Below, piece by piece: positions 9,201 through 15,487 of a stretch of DNA of 27,011 bases. The stretch's first letter is position 1. Each line of letters begins with the position of its first letter. Position numbers and translations under genes: made by a program. This DNA is from a virus. The stretch lies in the IMG/VR virus record IMGVR_UViG_3300032092_000196, positions 1 to 27,011 of that record. One strand, written 5' to 3'. The notes beneath the pieces are model-generated. The model was given only the letters and a program-made list of their open reading frames with translations, did no database searches and was not told the origin of the DNA.

Positions 9201-9290
9201 GCTCCAGTTGATAATAAACCTGGAATTACATTATCTCAACTAAGAACATTACTAGAAAGTGTTACTATCAATGTTAGAGATGATAATTAA
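6258..9290 (+). CDS. Tape measure protein
   Basis: This 1010-residue protein follows the hub/chaperone genes, the standard position of the tape measure, which sets tail length and is ejected ahead of the DNA. In order it shows an N-terminal helix region, a run of nine glycines (residues 60-68), a long hydrophobic stretch (about 130-390) with several possible membrane-spanning helices, three 93-residue tandem repeats (about 480-765), a helical region, and a Pro/Thr/Ala-rich linker (about 950-990) before a short C-terminal domain. There is no in-frame ATG after the previous stop. The TTG at 6258 fits the octamer spacing and is used here; an ATG at 6384 would delete 42 plausible residues. The function is inferred from position, length and composition. 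Confidence 0.8.
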   Translation: MNIFKSAFERLSIENQQQLVASAQVTSIAVSPGGALFGKVEEMVKLLKQIAVNTAASAKGGGGGGGGGLGIGNAIALKIVGGKGLEGIGKGLAAIVEAIESMKSTSKEFKDKAEALVLTIDALSKIGPAILKFAGYLFLATPLLVVGALAAPLFGLSLFIITKVLQMASAPLSDPKTQQALIAMGDVAKAILLLGVALVLATVLYPAGISALPYIVLTLLALGGVFWLLDKMNIEKSMKQVSIGLMFAAGAIVLLGVAFLLVDTMMQAMDDPAITLLMVMGMVVGVALVMYLAGKFAKEIFLGSLVMIVAAIPIILLGVAVAIFAESITPDEAGWITIGQIGALVTGVGLVMGLAGAASGFILAGAAAMIVAGIALLLVSVGAAAMAKLFNDTDMSKMLGDSGHETEGFLGFGAGRMMSNMEWLLLSIARSFTLSPVNIASMYATAPAMVMVGVALATVAYGIKKVQGLNIDYDVLPDQIGKLVTVLAGAFGAIGERFPGGRKSVLSRIFGGGSQSAVADGIDAVLGMGDALSSIAQGVQAMADLKFPIYTGTKITGYFTLSSDTFKKVNDNINLIVNSLSTTFGELGLKYPGGKKTFLQGVFGGGSQSPVADGIAAVMGMGDVLTSIAGGVQSMADLKFPIYEGTKIVGYNTLDSGAFDRLKENIRNIVGSLADVFGEIGLEYPGGTKSFMNMIFGGGGNAVTDGIGAVQGMGAAVAEIAKGVQAMADLKIPIYKDGKIVGYESMGADAITKVTQNIRQLVISLTGTMGEIGNNPDAQNDWGWFGSSKIEDGVEIVTSFAEPILKIAQAAKTFMEVNVDPAALTGKIQGIISGMTTALSAAGEDAEQQESFVLVLGDVAKKLEEIGKNIDPWVKFVDNFKKYVDDMGRLKDTLNAFDKVNLKFTSDMFQGLAYLSGYKGRGSVDQMSKALNDSIKHLADMIEEFKNKVSTPPAPTGTPAPAGTTAPAPGKSTTPGPAGKPAPVDNKPGITLSQLRTLLESVTINVRDDN
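7752..8588 (+). repeat. Three tandem 93-codon repeats in tape measure gene
   Basis: Units begin at the conserved PGG codons at 7752, 8031 and 8310, exactly 279 nt apart. Each contains (F/Y)PGG, GGG, (V/A)xDGI, GMG, an A-rich GVQ(A/S)MADLK segment, PIY and GY. The repeats have diverged in DNA sequence but keep exact length, so they are old and under selection. A fourth, degenerate unit may follow. Confidence 0.85.
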
Positions 9291-9317
9291 TTTTTGAAAC
9301 AATCCTTATTTAATAGT

Positions 9318-9325
9318 TATAAATA
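9318..9325 (+). promoter_or_regulatory. TATAAATA, T4-late-type octamer before tRNA
   Basis: This exact T4 late promoter octamer ends 6 nt before the first base of the tRNA, which would place the transcription start near the mature 5' end. The phage's own late-type motif appears to be (G/A)ATATATA, so this match may be chance. Confidence 0.3.
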
Positions 9326-9331
9326 ATACTT

Positions 9332-9421
9332 GGAGAGGTGGCAGAGCGGTTGAACGCGGCGGTCTTGAAAACCGTTTTACTCGAAAGGGTAACGGGGGTT
9401 CGAATCCCTCCCTCTCCGCCA
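9332..9421 (+). tRNA. tRNA-Ser (anticodon TGA)
   Basis: The 7-bp acceptor stem GGAGAGG (9332-9338) pairs with CCTCTCC (9411-9417), followed by G and an encoded CCA (9419-9421). The anticodon loop CTTGAAA has TGA at 9366-9368 and reads serine UCA (and UCG/UCU by wobble). A long variable arm (TACTCGAAAGGGTA) and the T-loop GGTTCGAATCC are typical of tRNA-Ser. The 90-nt length fits a class II tRNA. Confidence 0.96.
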
Positions 9422-9510
9422 AGTGGTGCCTACACTTGAGGCCTTGAGTCAATAATGGCTTTAGAACTGTCTATGGCAGTAAAAAGGTTTTAAAATAAAG
9501 GAAAAATCAC

Positions 9511-10311
9511 ATGAATAACAACACAAAAATGGCAGCAATTGCTGTCAAAAACAACCGATTAAAAACATACAAGACATCTTCTGATTTAGAGCTTGTATAT
9601 CTAAAAGATGGAGATGAGTTTCAAATTGAACTCTTTAATCCAAGACCAACTCCAGTTCTTGCAAAAATTTGGATGAATGATAAACTAATTTCTGAAAGCG
9701 GATTAGTTATTCAACCAGGACAAAGATTCTTTTTAGAGCGTTACATTGACACAAATAATAAGTTTGTATTTAAAACTTATTCGGTCGATGGAACACACGA
9801 AGAAGTTATTAAAGCCATTGAAAATAATGGAGCAGTAACCGTTATCTTCTATCCTGAAAAAATCAAAGCAAATTCTGATCTTTGGAAAAATCCAAGTTGG
9901 AGAGAATGGAACTTAAATCAACCAGTCGTTCAACCAAATACTATTCAGCCATACTGGACAACTGATTTTAGATATAGTGGAACTGCACCAAGTTTTAATA
10001 CAACTATAACAACATCAAATAATGCATATTATTCATCAACTTCCGCTATTGCCGGATCTGTGTCATATACTAATAATGCAAATTTTGAGACTGGTAGAGT
10101 TGAAAAAGGCGGAAAAACTGACCAATATTTTACAGAAGTAAATATGGAATTTGAAAACTTTCCATGTCAAACTGTTAAAATGAAGATTATGGCTGAATCT
10201 AATAAACCAGTCGAAGTTTTAGATATTCGAAATTATTGTTCTAATTGTGGAACTAGAATGAAGAAACAAACTTGGAAATTTTGCCCAAATTGTGGGACTA
10301 AAATAGACTAA
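9511..10311 (+). CDS. Protein of unknown function with C-terminal zinc ribbon
   Basis: This 266-residue protein ends with a four-cysteine zinc ribbon, CSNCG - about 13 residues - CPNCG (residues about 244-263). The N-terminal half (VYLKDGDEFQIELFNPRPTP, KIWMNDKLI, LVIQPGQRFFLERYID, FVFKTYSV) looks like a compact beta-sandwich. The middle is rich in Thr, Ser and Asn and probably extended. I have no secure function. The beta domain plus zinc ribbon might act in protein-protein contact in or on the virion, but this is a guess. An AAAGGAAAAA sequence before the ATG may be a ribosome binding site. The gene stands alone between a tRNA and a strong terminator. Confidence 0.85.
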   Translation: MNNNTKMAAIAVKNNRLKTYKTSSDLELVYLKDGDEFQIELFNPRPTPVLAKIWMNDKLISESGLVIQPGQRFFLERYIDTNNKFVFKTYSVDGTHEEVIKAIENNGAVTVIFYPEKIKANSDLWKNPSWREWNLNQPVVQPNTIQPYWTTDFRYSGTAPSFNTTITTSNNAYYSSTSAIAGSVSYTNNANFETGRVEKGGKTDQYFTEVNMEFENFPCQTVKMKIMAESNKPVEVLDIRNYCSNCGTRMKKQTWKFCPNCGTKID

Positions 10312-10333
10312 ATTTTACCGTAGGCATCACATT

Positions 10334-10361
10334 AAAAAAGCTCTCGAAAGAGAGCTTTTTT
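10334..10361. terminator. Bidirectional terminator between convergent genes
   Basis: The perfect 12-bp inverted repeat AAAAAAGCTCTC (10334-10345), loop GAAA, GAGAGCTTTTTT (10350-10361) gives a T-run on both strands. It lies between the + strand zinc-ribbon gene and a small - strand gene and can end both transcripts. Confidence 0.92.
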
Positions 10362-10365
10362 GACC

Positions 10366-10497
10366 TTAGCGACCTTGGCCACGATAATTCTTTTCTTTCT
10401 TATCGTGTTTGTTTTTCTTTTTTGCGAATCTACCGCGCTTTCTTTTACCAAAGCTGACTTTCATAGAAACACTAGCACTCTTTGAAGATTTTGCCAT
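10366..10497 (-). CDS. Small, very basic 43-residue protein, opposite strand
   Basis: On the - strand an ATG (complement of 10495-10497) opens a 43-residue frame ending at 10366. The protein begins MAKSSKSASVSMKVSFGKRK and ends KKEKNYRGQGR, with about 40% Lys plus Arg. Such short lysine-rich proteins with a YRGQGR-like end are familiar from other phages, to my recollection, but I know no function; nucleic-acid binding is possible from charge alone. It is the only - strand gene I can support in the window. The two-way terminator starts 5 nt after its stop, and the 100 bp upstream is a divergent promoter region shared with the metallophosphoesterase gene, all of which supports real expression. 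Confidence 0.72.
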   Translation of the reverse strand: MAKSSKSASVSMKVSFGKRKRGRFAKKKNKHDKKEKNYRGQGR

Positions 10498-10561
10498 ACT
10501 AAATTGGGATTTATTTTGTTAGACAATCTATTTATTTTAAAAGTACTCTAAAAATAAACAT

Positions 10562-10592
10562 TTTGTCGATATTCAATATAATTTTATGATAT
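10562..10592 (+). promoter_or_regulatory. Candidate Bacteroidota-type promoter for metallophosphoesterase gene
   Basis: TTTG (10562-10565) and TATGATAT (from 10585) are 19 nt apart, matching the spacing of the Bacteroidota consensus (TTTG, TAnnTTTG), though the second box is imperfect. It lies just upstream of the ATG at 10602 in a divergent intergenic region. Confidence 0.4.
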
Positions 10593-10601
10593 AAACAAAT
10601 T

Positions 10602-11324
10602 ATGCGTATAACTCTAATTTCAGATACTCACACTAAGCATGATGAACTTATGTGGGATAAAACAGATCTTCCAGGTGGAGATCTATTAATTCATGCTGGA
10701 GACTTAATGAATTCTGGCAGATATCGAAATGATATTACAGAATTTTGTAAATGGTTTGATGGATTAAATCAGTATGACCATAAAGTGTTTATTGCGGGAA
10801 ATCATGATAGAATGTTTGAAGACCTTCCGGAAGCAGCAATGCAAATTGTAAATTCTTACAAGTGGATCGATTATTTACAAGATGATTGGCTTATTGTTGG
10901 AGATAGAGATGCACATGACCCAAATGTAGAAACTGCTAAAATTTATGGTTCTCCATGGCAGCCTGAATTCTACAATTGGGCATTTAATTTACCTAGAATG
11001 GGCGAAGAATTGGAAGCAAAATGGTCGGCTATTCCAGATGATACTGATATTCTAATAACACATGGACCGGCTCAAGGTCATTTAGATACTAGTGGACCTC
11101 CATATAATGAACCACTTTTAGGTTGTGAATTGTTAGCTGCTCGCATTGAAGAGATTAAACCAAAAATTCATGTATGTGGTCATATTCATGGGGGTTATGG
11201 ATATAAGTTTCATAATGGAACCCACTTCTTTAATGCTTCAATTTTAAATGAAAGATATGAGTATGTTAATAAACCAGTTACATTTGATTGGAATCCAGAA
11301 ACTAATGAAATAATATTCATATAA
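10602..11324 (+). CDS. Calcineurin-like metallophosphoesterase
   Basis: This is a hydrolase of phosphate mono- or diesters using two metal ions. All motifs of the family are present: SDTH (residues 7-10), GD (33-34), GNHD (66-69), THGP (153-156) and GHIH (193-196). The overall shape (240 residues, GNHDRMFE, GPAQGHLD) is closest to the small MPPED/UPF0046-type phosphodiesterases, so a nucleotide or nucleic-acid phosphodiester is a likely substrate. The substrate cannot be read from sequence. Its stop codon overlaps the next ATG (TAATG), which suggests translational coupling. The active site appears complete, unlike the second family member at 21415. Confidence 0.92.
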   Translation: MRITLISDTHTKHDELMWDKTDLPGGDLLIHAGDLMNSGRYRNDITEFCKWFDGLNQYDHKVFIAGNHDRMFEDLPEAAMQIVNSYKWIDYLQDDWLIVGDRDAHDPNVETAKIYGSPWQPEFYNWAFNLPRMGEELEAKWSAIPDDTDILITHGPAQGHLDTSGPPYNEPLLGCELLAARIEEIKPKIHVCGHIHGGYGYKFHNGTHFFNASILNERYEYVNKPVTFDWNPETNEIIFI

Positions 11325-11824
11325 TGGGAACAAATTATTATAGAATACCAAAGGTTGATGAGGTTAGATCTCGCCAAGTTCGTTTGATTAAAAGAGTTGA
11401 AGATCTGGATCCAATGGATCCATCTGCTGTAGAACGTAATTTTGCTACAATTCCACATGGCGATTGGGAATATATGACACCATGGGATGAATTTATAAAT
11501 GGAATGAATATCCATCTTGGTAAACGTTCAATGGGTTGGAAATTTTGCTGGAATTTTAATGGCAATAGATTCTACAGCAATAAAGAAGAATTACTTAAAT
11601 TTATTAGATCTGGTCGGGTTGTTAACGAATATGGCGAGCTACAAGATATTGAAGAGTTTATTGAAATGGCATTAAATTGGGGACAACCAGATGGAGCAAT
11701 TTTTAATCAAGATTACGAAAATCAAATGGTTAAAGAGCATCCTAATTATTGGAGACATGGAAAAGATCATTATGATTTAGAAGTTGATGGATTAAGAGTT
11801 TCAACAGCAACGGATTTTTGTTAA
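11324..11824 (+). CDS. Conserved phage protein of unknown function (MGTNYY type)
   Basis: This 166-residue protein starts MGTNYYRIPK and contains HLGKRSMGWKFCW (about residues 64-76), a pattern I recognise from small phage and bacterial proteins that begin MGTNYY and carry HIGKSSxGW. No function is established for that family to my knowledge. The remainder is acidic with several Trp and Asp residues. It begins within the stop codon of the metallophosphoesterase gene (TAATG) and is probably translated with it. It has no signal peptide and no membrane segment. Confidence 0.85.
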   Translation: MGTNYYRIPKVDEVRSRQVRLIKRVEDLDPMDPSAVERNFATIPHGDWEYMTPWDEFINGMNIHLGKRSMGWKFCWNFNGNRFYSNKEELLKFIRSGRVVNEYGELQDIEEFIEMALNWGQPDGAIFNQDYENQMVKEHPNYWRHGKDHYDLEVDGLRVSTATDFC

Positions 11825-11836
11825 TAAAATAAAATT

Positions 11837-12472
11837 ATGGAAGTTAAATTTGCAGACAGTTTTGCTAAATCAATAGAAAAACTAATTAAAGACAATCGAT
11901 GGTATAATAAAGCATGGTCTTGGATTCGTCGAGATGTTCCTCACTTTTGGAAAAATGTTTGGAAATTTAGAGATGCTCTATCTAAACATTATTGGTGGGA
12001 CTATAATGGAACCTTAAAATTTATGGAAATTGCAATTAATGATATTGCAACTAATATTGAGGTAAAAGGTCTAGAGATTGATGAATCTAGACTAAAGAAG
12101 GTTGCTGCAATGAAACGCGCTGTTGAAATTTTGAAACATATCAGTGAAGATAGTTACATTGAAATGGCTGAAGCTGAATATGGAGAATTAATTCATCATG
12201 AGTGGGAATTTGAAGATGTTCCAGATCAACCAGGATTCAGTCAATTAATTGATAAAGAGACTCCAGCTGAAAAGAAGCACAATAGAAAGGTTTATAATTA
12301 CTCTACAAAACTTGAAGAACAAGAATGGAAAGAGCTTTGGAAACTTTTAGAAGGCCAAGATCATAATAAGTACAAAAAATTAGTAAAAGGATTACCACCA
12401 GAAGAGAGAAGAAAAGATGACCATTGGAACAATTGGTTTGATGGTAGCGGTCTTAAAGGATGGTGGGATTAA
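11837..12472 (+). CDS. Trp-rich conserved hypothetical protein
   Basis: This 211-residue protein is very rich in Trp, Lys and Glu, for example WYNKAWSWIRRDVPHFWKNV near residue 25, then a helix with WDYNGTLKFMEIAI and a C-terminal region with paired Trp. It appears mostly helical and has no transmembrane segment. Proteins with this WDY-type helical pattern are common as unknowns in large phages. It is followed after 1 nt by the glycosyltransferase gene, so the two are likely co-translated. No function can be assigned. Confidence 0.82.
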   Translation: MEVKFADSFAKSIEKLIKDNRWYNKAWSWIRRDVPHFWKNVWKFRDALSKHYWWDYNGTLKFMEIAINDIATNIEVKGLEIDESRLKKVAAMKRAVEILKHISEDSYIEMAEAEYGELIHHEWEFEDVPDQPGFSQLIDKETPAEKKHNRKVYNYSTKLEEQEWKELWKLLEGQDHNKYKKLVKGLPPEERRKDDHWNNWFDGSGLKGWWD

Positions 12473-12473
12473 T

Positions 12474-13202
12474 ATGTCAATAAACAATTCTAATATAACT
12501 TTTGTTTTAACAAGCTGCGGGCGTCTAGATCTTTTAGAACAGACGCTTGACAGCTTTTTTAAGTATAATACTTATTCAATAGATAAGTTTATTATAACTG
12601 AAGACTCTGGAGATGAAGAGGTATTCAAGGCGTGTGATCTACTTAATCGGAAGTATGATAATAAGTTAACATTCATCTATAATAAGAATAAACTAGGTCA
12701 AAGCCGATCAATTGATCAGGCTTATGCAACTATCACAACACCGTATGTTTTCCATTGCGAAGATGATTGGCAATTTTATGCTAGTGGTTTTATCGAAAAA
12801 TCAATTCAACTTTTAAAAGCTAGACCTGAAGTTTTACAAGCCTGGATTCGACCAAAAACTGATGGTATTTTAAATAAGATTTCACCCGAAGTTTTTTGGG
12901 CTGGTTCAATTCCATTTCGAGCAGTTCAACCTGCAAGTTTTTATACTGGTAAAGTATTAGAGAATGGAGACAAAGAAACAGTTATTAATTATATGGGTTT
13001 TTCATATAATCCAGGAGTTAAGAGAATGTCTGATTATTTTAAATTAGGATCTGGTGGATATTCTCAATTTGGAAAAGAGCATCTGGTTGACCATTATTAT
13101 CGAGACCTAGGCTATAAAGTTATTAGTATGACCATGACCGACGCTGATGGATATGTTAAACACATTGGATGGGAACGTCGGGTTGAGAACACTGTCCTGT
13201 GA
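12474..13202 (+). CDS. Family 2 glycosyltransferase
   Basis: This enzyme of about 242 residues probably transfers a sugar from a nucleotide donor. It shows the GT-A fold: an N-terminal strand with SCGRLDLLEQTLDSFF, an EDSGD segment, NKLGQSRSIDQAY, and the metal-binding cluster HCEDDW (about residue 97) in the usual DxD position. A frame-open ATG at 12417 lies inside the previous gene; the ATG at 12474, 1 nt after that gene's stop, gives a start that leads straight into the first strand (NITFVLTSC) and is preferred. The acceptor could be phage DNA, a virion protein or a host surface glycan. Nothing nearby decides which. Confidence 0.88.
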   Translation: MSINNSNITFVLTSCGRLDLLEQTLDSFFKYNTYSIDKFIITEDSGDEEVFKACDLLNRKYDNKLTFIYNKNKLGQSRSIDQAYATITTPYVFHCEDDWQFYASGFIEKSIQLLKARPEVLQAWIRPKTDGILNKISPEVFWAGSIPFRAVQPASFYTGKVLENGDKETVINYMGFSYNPGVKRMSDYFKLGSGGYSQFGKEHLVDHYYRDLGYKVISMTMTDADGYVKHIGWERRVENTVL

Positions 13203-13207
13203 AACAT

Positions 13208-13228
13208 TTTATAGAAACCTTCTATAAA
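13208..13228. repeat. Perfect hairpin between glycosyltransferase and membrane-protein genes
   Basis: TTTATAGAA (13208-13216), ACC, TTCTATAAA (13220-13228) is a 9-bp perfect inverted repeat 6 nt after a stop codon. It has no T-run, so it is a weak terminator at best; an operator or mRNA end is also possible. Its right arm contains TATAAATT, 19 nt before the ATG at 13250, the same spacing as the late-type octamers. Confidence 0.5.
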
Positions 13229-13249
13229 TTATACATTTAATCTTTAAAA

Positions 13250-13495
13250 ATGAAGTATTCAAAATTATTTACAAGCATCCTAGTTATGGTTGCAGTTGTA
13301 GTGTTAATGCAACCTGTGAAAAATCAAATTGCAAACTTAATGAATATGAATTCTGATTTGGCCTATTTTGGACCAATCTTAGGAATTGCAGTATTTATGG
13401 TAGGCGGTTTTGTTTTCGGATGGAATGCATCAACATGTATTAAAGAATTTAAAAAAGTATGGCAGAACAAAGAGACTGGTGGCAAGAACGCCTAG
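13250..13495 (+). CDS. Small membrane protein upstream of SPFH protein
   Basis: This 81-residue protein has two hydrophobic helices (about residues 9-24 and 41-60) joined by a short polar loop, and a charged C-terminal tail (IKEFKKVWQNKE). Its last 37 nt overlap the start of the SPFH gene in another frame, a tight arrangement that points to coupled translation and possibly to partners in the same membrane complex. No family is recognised. Confidence 0.75.
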   Translation: MKYSKLFTSILVMVAVVVLMQPVKNQIANLMNMNSDLAYFGPILGIAVFMVGGFVFGWNASTCIKEFKKVWQNKETGGKNA

Positions 13496-14385
13496 AAAAA
13501 GAAAAACAAGAAAAATTAAATCAACAATTAAAATTAAAAAGTATGTTTAGAAAAATCGCAATTGGAGTAGTAGCATTTTTTGTGCTAATCACAATGTTTA
13601 TGTCATGTGAACGTATTGACGCTGGTCATGTGGGTGTAAAAGTTAATCTTTACGGGAGCGGTAAAGGAGTTGATGGAGTTACAGAATGTACCGGATGGGT
13701 ATTCTATAATCCTGTAACAACTAAAATATATGAATTCCCTACTTATATTCAACATAAAGAATATAAGAAAACTGAAGATGTTGACAATTCATTTGTTGTA
13801 AACTCTAAAGACGGTAGTGAATTCCAAGTTTCACCAATTATGAACTATTCGGTTCAACGTGAAAAGGTACCTGCAATCTTTGCTAAATACCGTAGATCTT
13901 TGCCAGAAATTGAAGAAGGTTTCTTAAAGACCGCAGTATATGATGCATTCCGTCTAGCTACTAATAAATATACAGCCGATGAATTAATCTCAAATCGTGC
14001 AGTATTTGAAGTAGAAGTACGTAAATTATTAGAAAGTCAGTTACTTAAAGAAGGTTTTATTATTAATCAATTCACATCAAACCTAATTTATCCTGAAACA
14101 TTTAAGAAATCTATTGAAGCTAAAAATAATGCAGTTCAGTCAGCATTACGAGCAGAAAATGAAGTTAAAACAGCTGAAGCACAAGCTAAAATTAAAATTG
14201 CAACTGCAAATGGTAATGCCCAAGCAATGTTAACTGCTGCAAAAGCTGAAGCTGAAGCAAATAGTTTAAAACAGAAAACTATTACGCCAATGTTACTTCA
14301 ATTAGAGTGGATTAATAAGTGGAATGGTAAACTACCTGAAACAATGTTAGGTGATAAAACTAACGCAATGATTGGTATTAAGTAA
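13459..14385 (+). CDS. SPFH/prohibitin-like (Band 7) membrane protein
   Basis: This 308-residue protein has a basic, charged N-terminus, one transmembrane helix (about residues 32-48, ending FMSC), then a Band 7 domain beginning ERIDAGHVGVKVNLYGSGKG, and a C-terminal coiled, Ala/Glu/Lys-rich helix (AENEVKTAEAQAKIKIATA onward) that ends LPETMLGDKTNAM. This is the prohibitin/HflK layout: large ring assemblies that organise membranes and control proteases such as FtsH. In a phage it might protect phage proteins or alter the host membrane; that is inference. The Cys after the helix gives only a poor lipobox match. A strong terminator follows 30 nt later, so this gene ends its operon. Confidence 0.88.
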   Translation: MAEQRDWWQERLEKEKQEKLNQQLKLKSMFRKIAIGVVAFFVLITMFMSCERIDAGHVGVKVNLYGSGKGVDGVTECTGWVFYNPVTTKIYEFPTYIQHKEYKKTEDVDNSFVVNSKDGSEFQVSPIMNYSVQREKVPAIFAKYRRSLPEIEEGFLKTAVYDAFRLATNKYTADELISNRAVFEVEVRKLLESQLLKEGFIINQFTSNLIYPETFKKSIEAKNNAVQSALRAENEVKTAEAQAKIKIATANGNAQAMLTAAKAEAEANSLKQKTITPMLLQLEWINKWNGKLPETMLGDKTNAMIGIK

Positions 14386-14415
14386 AAATTGTTAATAACT
14401 TTTTTGAAAATAATT

Positions 14416-14445
14416 AACTCGACATTTTTTTATGTCGAGTTTTTT
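14416..14445 (+). terminator. Terminator hairpin abutting an early-type promoter
   Basis: AACTCGACAT (14416-14425) pairs perfectly with ATGTCGAGTT (14432-14441), followed by TTTTT. It ends the SPFH operon. The promoter of the next operon begins within its T-rich part. Confidence 0.88.
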
Positions 14446-14463
14446 GTTTATATTTACATATCA
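14426..14463 (+). promoter_or_regulatory. Early-type promoter, copy 1
   Basis: TATATTTA (14449-14456) lies inside the conserved block TTGTTTATATTTACATATCA (14444-14463), shared exactly with three other sites in the window. The -33 position (14426-14429, TTTT) falls in the loop of the terminator hairpin. It serves the gene at 14476. Confidence 0.65.
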
Positions 14464-14475
14464 AATTAATCAAAT

Positions 14476-14745
14476 ATGACACACAAAGAATTTAAATTAG
14501 TAGTTAAGAAAGAAATCCTTGAATCTGCTGGATATGAAAGACAAGCAGCAAAATATAAAGTAGGAGATACAATGATTGTTAATGAGACTATATTCGAGCG
14601 CATTCGTACTGGTGAACGTGTAGAAAGACCTACCTTCGAAGGGCGCATAACCTTTGATAAGTATAACTTTGAAAATGAAGTTGAAGTCACTTCTGTCACT
14701 GTTGAGTATGAGACCCGTAAATTAGGACAACGTAAAAACAAATAA
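14476..14745 (+). CDS. Hypothetical protein, 89 residues
   Basis: This is a small charged protein with a helical N-terminus (HKEFKLVVKKEILESAGYER) and a beta-rich C-terminal half (VGDTMIVNETIFERI, then VTSVTVEYETRKLG). No family is recognised. It is the first gene after an early-type promoter and is followed 1 nt later by the CCA-adding-enzyme homologue, so both are likely on one early transcript. An antisense frame of similar length overlaps it; the + frame is preferred because of the promoter, the leader and the spacing to the next gene. Confidence 0.75.
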   Translation: MTHKEFKLVVKKEILESAGYERQAAKYKVGDTMIVNETIFERIRTGERVERPTFEGRITFDKYNFENEVEVTSVTVEYETRKLGQRKNK

Positions 14746-14746
14746 C

Positions 14747-15487
14747 ATGCCACAAATATTTAAAGTCGGAGGTTGCGTAAGAGATGCTCTAATGGGATTA
14801 GAGTCTAAAGATATTGATTTTACATTTGTCTTAGATAATTTAGACAGAACTGTAGAAGAAGGATTCCAAATTATGTCAGATTGGTTGACTCATAAAGAAT
14901 TTACAATCTTTTTGAGTACACCTGATTGTTTTACAATTAGAGCTAAATTTCCAAAGGGTCATGAAAATGAAGGTTTGGTTGCAGATTTTGTTTTAGCTCG
15001 TAAAGAAGTTGGATATGTAGAAGGAACTCGTCGTCCAATCTTAGAACTTGGAACTCTTGAAGATGACCTTTTACGTCGAGATTTTACATTGAATGCGATT
15101 GCTGAAGATGAGCATGGAAATTTAATTGATCCATTTGGCGGTCAAGCTGATTTAGCTAAAAGAATTTTAAGAACTCCTCTACCTGCTGAACAAACAATGA
15201 TGGACGATCCTCTTCGTATTATGCGAGCCCTAAGGTTTAAAATCACCAAAGGCTTTAGTATTTCTGATGAGATTTGGTTGGCTATGATGCAAAAAGACAT
15301 TCTTGATAAGTTAAGAACTACTGTTAGTGCTGAGAGGATCCGTGAAGAAGTTTTTAAGATGATGGCACATGATACTCCAGCTACAATAAGATTGTTACAT
15401 TTAGTTGACTCTAAATCAATTCCAGGATTTTTAGATTTGGTTTTTGATCGAGGTTTATGGTTAAAACCAACATTCGAAAAATGTTAA
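14747..15487 (+). CDS. Short CCA-adding enzyme / poly(A) polymerase-type nucleotidyltransferase
   Basis: Class II tRNA nucleotidyltransferases add or repair the CCA end of tRNAs. The catalytic core is complete: GGCVRD (residues 8-13), the metal-binding pair in DID (22-24), a third carboxylate in VADF (80), RRDFTLNAIA (110-119), DPLRIMRALRF (154-164) and ERIREE (196-201). Bacterial enzymes are usually about 400 residues or more; this one has 246 and stops just after the neck region, so the body and tail domains that hold the tRNA are missing or much reduced. The frame ends naturally, and the stop lies inside a promoter-associated repeat. It may repair tRNA ends during infection or modify other RNA; the specificity (CCA or poly(A)) cannot be told from sequence. 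Confidence 0.9.
   Translation: MPQIFKVGGCVRDALMGLESKDIDFTFVLDNLDRTVEEGFQIMSDWLTHKEFTIFLSTPDCFTIRAKFPKGHENEGLVADFVLARKEVGYVEGTRRPILELGTLEDDLLRRDFTLNAIAEDEHGNLIDPFGGQADLAKRILRTPLPAEQTMMDDPLRIMRALRFKITKGFSISDEIWLAMMQKDILDKLRTTVSAERIREEVFKMMAHDTPATIRLLHLVDSKSIPGFLDLVFDRGLWLKPTFEKC

Noticed and set aside
9466-9480. Six-base-pair hairpin downstream of the tRNA
   Set aside because: The stem includes a G-T pair and has no T-run, so there is not enough to call a terminator or an RNA gene.
12417-12473. Longer N-terminus for the glycosyltransferase from the ATG at 12417
   Set aside because: It lies wholly inside the preceding gene; the ATG at 12474 follows that gene's stop by 1 nt and leads directly into the first strand of the fold.
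14466-14753. 95-residue - strand frame opposite the gene at 14476
   Set aside because: The + frame has a promoter, an A-rich leader and 1-nt spacing to the next gene; the - frame has none of these.
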